From Rotaria socialis (taxonomy: Eukaryota > Rotifera > Eurotatoria > Philodinida > Philodinidae): a stretch of 64,000 nucleotides of DNA. The DNA lies in assembly GCA_905331475.1 (NCBI GenBank), contig CAJNYU010000001.1, forward strand, positions 248,001 through 312,000. Direction: 5' to 3'. The position numbers and the translations under genes are program-made. Positions 55,402-64,000 of the stretch are shown here, one piece after another. Below the pieces are notes generated by a model. It saw only the letters and a program-made list of their open reading frames with translations, was not told the DNA's origin and ran no database searches. Position 1 is the first letter of the stretch, and the number at the start of each line of letters is the position of its first letter.

Positions 55402-56372
55402 TTCGTGCGAGATAGTATTGTACTCTTGAATTTTTGGTTTTCGCCTTTTATTTAACTGTTGAAATAAGATGTACTGTTCACCAAGTCATGGATATGTTTT
55501 AGTATGAATGAGATATATATGAAATCAATATGTAGTTATCCCATTTGATAAAAGATTTCATAATCTATAAAAACAAATTGATGAAATGATAAATGTAAAT
55601 AACTTCGAAAAAAAAACAAAGAATCATTAAAGTTTTTTTTCTTATTCTCCATCATCTCATCTTGTTCGCCAATGATGAAAACATACATACATGCTTCTTG
55701 TACAGGTATCAGCCATCTTGAGTATATGACTCTGCACCTCTCGCATGACATACACAGGTGTCTAGCAATTTCACAAATATAGCAAACAAGTGATAAAATT
55801 AATGTACTTTACAAATAATTTTCAATCCTATTTGATGAGAAAAATTAATCGAGAAAAATATCGATGAAAATTATTTTGGTAATCAAATTAGTAGATAGAT
55901 GACACCAGTGTATTGTATTTTTCGTACTAAATCTTCTATGAAAACAAAACAATCAGTAGCAACAATTTAAAGAGAGAACAGTTTAGTAGCGTCACTAGGA
56001 TAGGACCAAATGAAGCTCAGTCCCATCACCCAGAATTTCAGGTTACTGAGCAAAATTTTCAAATCAAAATGAATAAAAAGCCTTGATTTGACGTTGCACT
56101 TTAAGTTTTGAATTATTGAAGATGTGTATGCAATTAAACACTCCAAATAATAGAGGCCTATCTTTCTATTCCTAAAATGAATAGTTGTCAAACACGTTAG
56201 TCAGCATTCCATGTTTATATCGTGTTCGCAAATCTCTATGATAGACAGTCGTTCGAGTGATCTTTGCTTGTTGACTATTAAATGTCATACAGGTATAAAT
56301 TTTGAGCAAGTTATTGATAATTTTTCAGAGCTTCAAAAATAATCGAATTATCTTAAATAAGAACTTATTAGG
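55402..56372. other. Intergenic, MARK upstream region
   Basis: Upstream of the MARK start codon; probably 5'UTR and promoter. No other gene recognised. Confidence 0.45.
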
Positions 56373-56838
56373 CCTGTGACAGTTCACATTTTTATGAGTT
56401 GGTTCTTTTAAAGACTCCCAGGAGAATGATTCCGATAGGTTCCGGTGTCGGGATTCAACATATAAGCATTCGACCCATGTGTTCTGTTGACACTATATTC
56501 TTATTCATTGGTGATTAAGAAAATGTTTTTTTTGCTTCCGTCGGGTTCGTTAGTAGGTTCGTGACCAGGAATATGATCGGATTTTGTCGGCTCTCATGAG
56601 ATCCGATAGGATTCACTCTCGGATTCAGTCATCTGAGTTGGATCCATCAACCAGTTCTTTTTGAAAAAAAAAGGTACCATTACCTTGTTTTCAATCAGAT
56701 TGTTTGTTTTGATTTTGTTAGTGACAGATTTTACTCAATGATTACTCCAATTCGCAAAAAAAACGTTTTAGTGGGATCAGCTATTTTCAAAAGAACTGGA
56801 TAACTGATACCAGTTCTCGGTTCACGAACTATCACAGG
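56373..56838. mobile_element. Candidate short inverted-repeat element, about 466 bp
   Basis: Left end CCTGTGACAGTTC (56373-56385) pairs with right end GAACTATCACAGG (56826-56838), 12 of 13 complementary. Subterminal GAGTTGGTTCTTTT and AAAAGAACTGGATAAC extend the inverted symmetry. The interior is noncoding and less AT-rich than its surroundings. No clear target-site duplication was found, so the class is uncertain; ends of this type occur in hAT-like elements. Confidence 0.4.
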
Positions 56839-57541
56839 GATAGTACTTTCTTTTTATCATTTTTAATGATATTCAAGTATTTTATGATAGTTGGTTATAA
56901 ACCTACGAAAATTGATGTCCTTAGATCCCGATAAGATTCGCATCATGGTTTACTTTAATATTTAGAAATAGTGTTATATATATATATAAACATATAGTGT
57001 ATCTGTAACAGATCATAGCACACTGTAGGTGAAGGAGTGCGATGGTATAAACATCACGGTGTTATCTTGAGACTTGTTGTGTGTGTACTTGATTATTTCT
57101 CTTTCTAGTTTTTCTCTCTTTTTCGCTTATTATTTTATGCACGTAGTATTGTCAATTCAGTATATAATGTTCTCATTATTATTCTTTTTTTTATTCAATC
57201 TTATTATTATCTTTCTTTCTTCAACTATTTAACTTCTGCTATGTATACTTGCTTGTCAAGCTCTCTTCTCGTCTCTTTTCTTTTCATCAAATGCGCTATT
57301 GGTTCTTCATCCATACTGCATTCGTATTTATTTCTTTACTGTTATTTTATCATAATCAATTATTGTGACACATGACATTTTTACTAGTTGCGTCTCTCAT
57401 GATCATCAAGACGTCACAGAGGGCTCGACCCCACCACTCTACATTTTTTATTGACGCCACTAGAACAGCTCTTTAATTTGATCAAACAAAGTTTCTATCT
57501 TAGTATCGATGCTGTCGACTGATGCATGAAAACTTTTGCCA
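56839..57541. other. Spacer, no gene seen
   Basis: T/C-rich on the plus strand. 3' flank of the lectin-like gene. TA microsatellite at about 56974-56990. Nothing else recognised. Confidence 0.45.
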
Positions 57542-59596
57542 TCAAAATATGCCAATAGAGAAACTTCCAGTAGCACCACCAGCGCCACTTCGTTTGAGCC
57601 AAAACGAAATCGTATATGTGCTACCGATCGTGGCAGAAAATGTCTGAAGAAGATAATCAGTACCACCGCTACAAGCATCCTGAAAACAATTTCCAGACAA
57701 ACAACTGCTAGATATTAGCTGTCCACCAGACCCACCACATGTAGAAGAACACCACAAAAGCCAATCAAAAAGTGCTGTTGATGAGTTGTCAAAGCCAGGA
57801 TTTTGAAGTAATTCTATTGAACTATTAGTTGTATCAACAACGGAGACACTATCCAAGTAAAAGATACGATTGGTGGAAACGGTTGTAAAAACCAACGTTG
57901 GTGACGTCTTAGTTGCTGTGTAGTTGAACTGTTGATTAGTCCATAAGCTCATTACACCACTGAATGATTGTAAATTTACAATACCCGTCGGAGGACACAA
58001 CGTTGCTATTTTTCAAACACATAAGAGAAATTTAACACATACGAGAAGCACAAATCTCACTTGTTTGTGTCGTTGCTATCGTAGAATCTGTCGTTGAGGT
58101 GCTTGCCGTTGTTACTATTTCAAAACGAAAATTGAATTATAACTTCTACTTTGTCCTAGGTCCAATGGGTGAAAAGTGCACTTCTATTGGTATGTGGAGT
58201 GCTGCTTACAAATATCAGAGGAGGAACACGTATTATCTATTTATATTTCAACATTTTCCCTCGAAATGGTTGAGTGAGGGAGAAATATTTAAAGAAAAGC
58301 ATTTATTTCCTACCTTCTTCCGTGGTAACTTCATTATCTGTTGTCGGAGTCGTAATCGCAGTTGCATTTGTTGTCACTGTGGTTGATACTGTTGTGATGA
58401 TTGTTGTCTCAGTTGTAGTCGATGCTGTTTGTGATGAATTTCTTGTTAAGATAATAGCAAGAGCGACAGCTAGACCAATGACCAGAAGTAGGCCAATAAG
58501 CAGAGAACAGATAGCACACGAGCACGAACATGGACAAACAGCAAAACCCAAACGTCTGCGAGTAACAATTTACCAGTTCGATGAAAAAGAATACAATAAA
58601 AAGTTTGCTTACTTCTTCTTCTTCTTTCTTTTCGGATCCAGCTGATCTCCATTCGAAAATAGTCCTTTACCTGAGGAAACATTTGTCGGCTAAAGTCATG
58701 TCACAATTTACGTATCAGAAAGAAAAAGAATAAAGAAGAAGAAAGTCTTACTGTAACACGACTACGGTTTTGACCCTGCTTTGAGTCAGCACTAGAGGTA
58801 TTCTGATTCGAAAATAATATTTATATGTTTTGTATGATGAGTTATAAGTATAGTTGTACAAACTTACAGTAATTTGACCATTATATGCTTGAAAATATTT
58901 TGATGGTTGCGTTTTTGCTGTTATTAATAATCTATGGTCACCTTCGAAACTACTGCTTCTCTCATCTTTTAATTCTTCCAAAGTATTGATTTGTTGTTGT
59001 ACTTGCTCAATGGCAAAACTGTTGTCTTTGATTGTTCGATTGCTCGCCGGTAATCCCTTCACAAATACATATTTTTTTTAAAGATTTATATTAAGAAAAC
59101 AAAACATGATAAAAGATTGAAATATGATACTAGTTCGTTTAGCCTTTTACTTACTGTGGAATTCGGGAAGTTACATCGAGAGATCCTAGAAACAGTTACA
59201 GGACGTGTCGCACTTCTCGATCTTTCGTCGCCATATTGGTTGGCTAATGATTCACGTAATTCTACTGGTTCGTGAGGAACGTTTCTAATAGTTGAGATCT
59301 ATGTATATTGAACGAAAAAAGAAATGATCAAAATTATCGTATATATTCCTGACTAGATCTAAGTTTTCTGTAATATTTCCAGAATTGCTCCCGTTCGGTC
59401 GAGTCAGTGGTGGCGATCGAATAGTTGTACGAATGACGGTTGAGATTCTTGCATCCGAAGGTTTCCTTTGACTTTCAAGCGAATGTGGTCGGCGACTAAC
59501 CTTGGTAACACGGGGGGTGGACGTTGTAAGACATGAAACATCCCTCGGAGCTACAGGAGTAGCAGCTGATGATAGTTGAGTGACAGTTCCGACCAT
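57542..59596 (-). CDS. Type II membrane protein with Thr-rich stalk and lectin-like ectodomain
   Basis: Multi-exon gene from ATG 59596 (MVGTVTQLSSAATPVAPRDV) to TGA 57542, with short GT-AG introns. The N-terminal part is polar and basic with a short helix (EQVQQQINTLEELKDE). A Cys-rich juxtamembrane stretch and TM helix follow (CSCAICSLLIGLLLVIGLAV, about 58480-58540), then a Thr/Ser-rich stalk (TTTETTIITTVSTTVTTNAT) likely to be O-glycosylated. The C-terminal domain (57542-58000) has LLQNPGFDNSS, DWLLWCSSTCGGSGGQLISS, CLSGNCFQDACSGGTDYLLQ and TFSATIGSTYTISFWL. It resembles CBM4/9-like or galactose-binding-like beta-sandwiches seen repeatedly in bdelloid surface proteins (from memory). The domain ends early at GSFSIGIF; the last strands usually seen are missing, so the 3' end may be truncated or frameshifted. 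Ligand unknown. Confidence 0.7.
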
Positions 59597-60768
59597 AGAT
59601 GATCACTTTGTTGATGTTGCGTAGCAGAAGAACAACAAAGTATGTACTTTGTTTTATTCTCAGCAAATTATAATCAAAATTGCTTTCGATTCAGTGTTTT
59701 ATGCGTTGGCGAGTTTCAATAGGAAAAAAAATAACAAAATGAATATGATTGTGATTTCTTCAAGAGAGAAGAAGAAAAGCCAGCAAAACCCATAGTAGTG
59801 TTCTTTTTTTTTATAATATGTAGATTGAAAATGCTTTATTCAATTATGATCGTCAAAGCAAAATTGAAATTTGGTTGATTAAAGATCAACTATCGAATAA
59901 ATTTGGAAGAACCAATAAAACAATGATGTGTGCGTTGCTTGAAATCTTACATGAAATACGTTAAAATTGTTTCTTGCATTATATCAGATAGAACAGTGCA
60001 CTTGAAAATTCGAGAAAAAAATACGAATGAACACTTTTATTGATATTAATAGTAACAACTATTGCAAAAGATTAGTTGCTAATAAGATTACTTGAAGTAA
60101 GGTTTTGCGGCGTGCATTCGTTTCTAATAAAAAATGAATACATGAATGAGAGAATGATGAATTTTATTTTTAAAGAGGTAAACTAACTCATGATGATTGA
60201 TATAGAAAGTTTCAATTTCACATATTGGTCACGTACAAGTCATCGTGGATATGAATAATATGTTGCAGGTTACCCACAAAAAAAATGCTTTTTTGTTCTT
60301 TACTACATTTTCTATTCGATCACATAATTCAACGAATGAATGTAGAGATAATTATTCAACTTATTTTTCTCGTTATAGAATTTCAATAATTTGTCTTTGG
60401 AAAAAGTTGCACCGACAAAGAATAAGTGCGGTGTATCCAGCTTATCATTGGCAATTCCGTTCACTTATATCTATTTATTCTACGCTGTAAAAAAAATAGA
60501 ATACCTATATGAATTCAGTGCTGAATTTCTACTTTCTTGAAAATAAAATATTGATATTCAAGTTTGGATTTTATACAGTAAATTAAATTGAATTTTTATT
60601 GTTTGGAAAATCAAGCATTTTCTAAATAATAGAAATTCGATGGATGAATCGTAAAAGTTTGAAAATGCTTTAGATTATTTAAAGTCGATTTTCTACAAAA
60701 TAGAATTTAAAAACAAATTACAGTGTATTGACAACAAGATTTAGTAAATATTTTCATTAACAAGAAGG
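59597..60768. other. Intergenic, no gene seen
   Basis: Upstream of the lectin-like gene. AT-rich with no recognised exon or RNA gene. Confidence 0.45.
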
Positions 60769-60789
60769 CCCAGGTCGATCAACCTGAGC

Positions 60790-61070
60790 CGTAAACGGCC
60801 GTATACCTATCATTCACGGTGAAAAACGGCGACCGTATTTTGTAGTCGTTTACTGTTGCCGTAAACGAAGTTATACGATGAAATACAATCGCCGTAAACG
60901 AGGACCGGGAAAAATCTCCGTGAACGGCCATCGTAACTAAACGCTAACCGTAAACGACTGCCGGATATCACAGTAAACGGTCGTTTACGATGATCGTAGA
61001 CAATCCAGGAAACGATTGCCGTTTTTCTATCGTATACTTTTGTGAACGGTCGTTTACGATGACTAGCTGT
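60790..61070. repeat. CGTTTACG-type subterminal repeat array
   Basis: At least ten degenerate copies of a unit like CCGTAAACG or CGTTTACGATGA in both orientations. Two copies of AACGGTCGTTTACGATGA (about 60975-60992 and 61045-61062) are identical. The GC content and short-range symmetry contrast sharply with flanking DNA. Confidence 0.75.
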
Positions 61071-62147
61071 TCGCTTAAAGTATAGTAGCATTTTTTAGAT
61101 TGTAGCTTACTCAAGCTATCTCAGTGAGAAGTATTAAGTGACCATCTGGTAGGTGAAGTTAGCATCGCATTCGAGTAAATCTTTCAATGCTCTGTAGAGC
61201 TAATTTTCCAACGTCCACACTCATATTACTAGTAGAACCTCGTATATCCTATCGAATAGTATATTTCGATTAACTAGACTTGAACCATTCTCCTGAAATC
61301 TCGAAAAATCCAAAAAATNTTAATTCCAAGAAAAAATTGAACAGATCTTAATGAAAGAAATCTCATATTAGCAGGATTCAAACCTTCAAAAATCGAACAA
61401 TTTGATTAAATCTGTCATCAGAAATTTAACTAGTTTTAATATCAATTTGATTCTCCATCAGACAGAAATATTTTAATTTTCATCACTTTTTATGCCAGCA
61501 AAATCATTTAAATGCTATTTTTTCTCAGTTTTAACCACGAGGAATATATAGGTAGAATATCAAAATAAACCATAACACAGTCATAACTCTCTATTGTGCA
61601 GAAAACTCCGAAATTCGGTGGTGAAGTTCTGAAATACCCCGGAACATTCTCATAAATCAGCTCATAAATCACGAACTATACAGCTTACTATGGATTTAAT
61701 TCATTCCAGCTTATATGACAACAATGTCCGTCAATCGTTTAATCGTGAAGAGTCTCACTATTTGTACAAGCCTGTTGCGTCAGGCATATCCCCTACTCGA
61801 AACTTAAATAGTTAAGATGAAAAAATCATAGAAACATCAAGAAATACTGCCTGAACTGATAAATCATTGTCAATGTTGCAGCGCAAAAGTGATACAAGGT
61901 CTGGCTACTATATTGAATAACGTTAAAGCTTACTCTCTATCAACACAATTATACAAAACATTTATTCAGAAATCAAAAGTCTATACACCACAAGAATCTC
62001 AGTGCTCCTTTATTATTTCTATGATTTCTCCTTGTGATTTCTGACACATTTTCCGGATTATTCAGTCTTTCATCATTTATCAAAAGACGTTTCATGAATC
62101 ATCTGTTTCCATCTTTAATAGAGCATCTCCGACAAAGCAATCATTTA

Positions 62148-62230
62148 CGGATCACTTTTACTCAAAAATCCAAACGCCGGATTTCAGCATCTAAACGTTA
62201 TGTGTAAGGACAGAAAGACATGAGCTGCCC
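62148..62230. repeat. Direct repeat copy 1 (pair with 62322-62404)
   Basis: Shares CACTTTTACTCA, GGATTTCAGCATCTAAA and ACGTTATG/GTAAGGACAGA with the second copy, about 85-90% alike by eye, spaced 174 bp start to start. Confidence 0.7.
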
Positions 62231-62321
62231 AGCCTTAGCACTTCGGCCTAGAGAGTCCACGAGATCATTTATCGAGTAGAAGTATCATGAATAGCGCATT
62301 TGCCACAAACTCCGCCAATTC

Positions 62322-62404
62322 CGGAACACTTTTACTCAGAAATCCAAAAGCAGGATTTCAGCATCTAAAAACGTTATGGGTAAGGACAGAAGACATGACG
62401 TGCC
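62322..62404. repeat. Direct repeat copy 2 (pair with 62148-62230)
   Basis: Second copy of the 83-bp repeat, with small substitutions and indels. Confidence 0.7.
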
Positions 62405-63407
62405 TCCTTTTAAGTAAATATTACTAAGTTCACGAAATCATTTCTCAACCTCCAAAACTTTTCAAATTCATTTACATCAAGCTACTTCTCCTTCATTCCA
62501 GTGTCGCGTTGGATCTGACGTTCGTCAAAGCCGGTTTCTATCAAAAACCAGACTTTGAGCAAAACTGATTTCAGCAGCAGATCAGAAACTGCACTGCCAG
62601 AATGTACAACATGCAAGAATTCCTATACATCTTCACCACAAATAGCAGTTTAGATAGATTCCCAATAATCTCTAGAAGCCTTATATCTAGCAGACTTTGA
62701 AATTCTACTTGACTTTTCCGACTATATCGAACAAAAACATCGTTTTCCCTTGCAACCGAGATAAACTTTGAAGCTAATCCATACTGAACATATTCCTATA
62801 TCGAATTCCAGTTCAACGCTACTGAAGAAATCCACTAAAATAAGAAAAAAAACAATCTTTATAGGTACATCTACGATCGGAAGGATCCAATTCCGTAACA
62901 AACATAAAGGAGATTTCGCTCATTCTTCCAAATTTTTCAACCATTTCCAAGCATACTATTACTTTTATTAACCTATATCAAATTTTTGGTATTTTTTGAC
63001 ATCATCTTCACTAATCCTACGTTCAAAAGGCGATTTTTGCAGGATTTCTTTGATGCTTTTTGTATTTTTCAGATTTCTCATGATCCCTGTTGCAGGATAC
63101 GCGGAAAATCATATGAAGTTTACTTTAGATGCGGGCGAGCATGTTAGGTTATAGAGAGTGCTCCGACAAGATCTGTTGGAAGTATGATTTGTCTTATTTT
63201 TGTGTGATTTGAGTAGGTTTTTTTTGCTGCTTGCATTTGGTTAGAGTGACTCCTATGGAAATGTAGTAGAATTGATGTCTGTAGTGTGCGCACTATTGAT
63301 GAGAGGGGTTTAGGAATGTATTTTTTTTTCTTCAGAATTACGGCCGTATACGTCATTGTAACCGGCTGTTTACGGGCGTATCTAGCCGTGGTAATGCTCG
63401 ACCTGGG

Positions 63408-64000
63408 TATACGTAAGTAGATATCTGCTTTCTTTTTGAAAAGTCAGATATCAAACATCAAATATTTACTGAAAGCTGGTAACAATTTGAAATTTGTCAT
63501 AAACTTCCTGTTTTTCTATTCTATGCCTCTCAACAAGTGTTAGACCATGTTTCATTATAATATAACTGAAGCATTTTAATTTTAAAAGCGATAATTGTAC
63601 TTATTTTCTCGATAGAATTTGAAGCACTTTGTAGATTTTACTCTAAAACTATACTCGGTAACAATATTTATGTATCATTGTTGCTGCTTTTTTTTTATCT
63701 CTAATCAAACTATATATCAGATTCTTTCTCAATACTATGTGCAGTTGATAACTTCTTCCTTCTTTTTTTTAAAATTTTATATCAACATTTGCCGGGTCTA
63801 ATATACTACTAATTATCTCAGTGATCATATTTTTAAAAACTCTAATGGAAAGCAAAAGTGGAAAATTTAAATGAATGCTACTTGTAACCTTATTGTGTTG
63901 TCTTTCTTGCGCATTTGTCTCCCATTATCATCTATTCACCATATATTCCATTTTCACCCCCTCATACAGACTCTTTTAATATATTAGTAGGTGCACACTT
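63408..64000. other. Window end, no gene seen
   Basis: AT-rich sequence to the end of the window. No exon or repeat recognised. Confidence 0.45.

Larger units (their letters stand above)
60769..63407. mobile_element. Candidate 2.6 kb DNA element with TIRs and subterminal repeat array
   Basis: Left end CCCAGGTCGATCA (60769-60781) pairs with right end TGCTCGACCTGGG (63395-63407), 12 of 13 complementary. Inside both ends lie GC-richer sequences built from CGTAAACGG/CCGTTTACG units: many copies at 60790-61070 on the left and GGCCGTATACG plus CTGTTTACGGGCG at 63340-63390 on the right. The interior has no transposase reading frame. It contains an 83-bp direct repeat and one unresolved base at 61319. 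No target-site duplication is visible. It may be a non-autonomous element, or two related element ends flanking unrelated DNA. Confidence 0.5.

Noticed and set aside
60810-61091. 93-codon minus-strand frame in the repeat array as a protein
   Set aside because: The repeating RKRPFT-like peptide is just the translation of the CGTTTACGG units.

Overview
This window is AT-rich animal nuclear DNA, and a bdelloid rotifer (Rotaria- or Adineta-like) is the best fit. The evidence is spliced metazoan genes (MARK/Par-1 kinase, FMR1/FXR, WDR54, PIM-type kinase, NKAPD1, RPS18), many GT-AG introns of only 47-70 bp, and protein types I recognise as typical of bdelloids: a protein with the N-terminal domain often joined to TPR or ADP-ribosyltransferase modules, a zinc-finger/coiled-coil/SPRY-like protein, and a type II membrane protein with a Thr-rich stalk and a lectin-like ectodomain. 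The species call is inference. Exon structures were read by eye from splice sites and reading frame.

Layout. 1-8.8 kb: mostly minus-strand genes (compact alpha-kinase, a Ser-rich disordered protein, a two-TM protein, a six-exon coiled-coil protein). 9.8-11.5 kb, plus: a PLP-dependent amino-acid decarboxylase of bacterial-like type with an in-frame TGA. 12.3-15.6 kb: NKAPD1-like gene and a compact diacylglycerol kinase, divergently arranged. 16.1-19.8 kb: zinc-finger/SPRY-like gene, a complete hAT-type non-autonomous transposon with a perfect 8-bp target duplication, and the bdelloid-type protein. 20.6-23.7 kb: WDR54 (minus) and RPS18 (plus) share a 0.6 kb divergent promoter region. 27.2-33.6 kb, minus: a 73-aa Ser-rich protein, an FMR1/FXR homologue with Tudor/Agenet, KH and RGG regions, and a single-pass protein with two PPxY motifs. 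36.9-42.0 kb, minus: PIM-like kinase with distant 5' exons. 49.2-55.4 kb, minus: MARK/Par-1 kinase with UBA and KA1 domains. 57.5-59.6 kb, minus: lectin-like type II membrane protein. Long stretches (23.7-27.2, 33.6-36.9, 42.0-49.2 kb) show no supported gene.

Mobile or repeat DNA: hAT element 17531-18613; a one-sided piggyBac-like end near 35.8 kb; a 154-bp inverted repeat flanking a 271-bp assembly gap (47.4-48.0 kb); a candidate 0.47 kb element at 56.4 kb; and a candidate 2.6 kb element at 60.8-63.4 kb with a GC-richer subterminal array of CGTTTAC-type repeats.

The genes do not form one pathway. Several are regulatory or signalling genes (three protein kinases, one lipid kinase, an RNA-binding regulator). 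Intron lengths look bimodal: most are about 50-70 bp, but DGK, WDR54, the PIM-like gene and MARK each carry one to three introns of roughly 0.5-2 kb.
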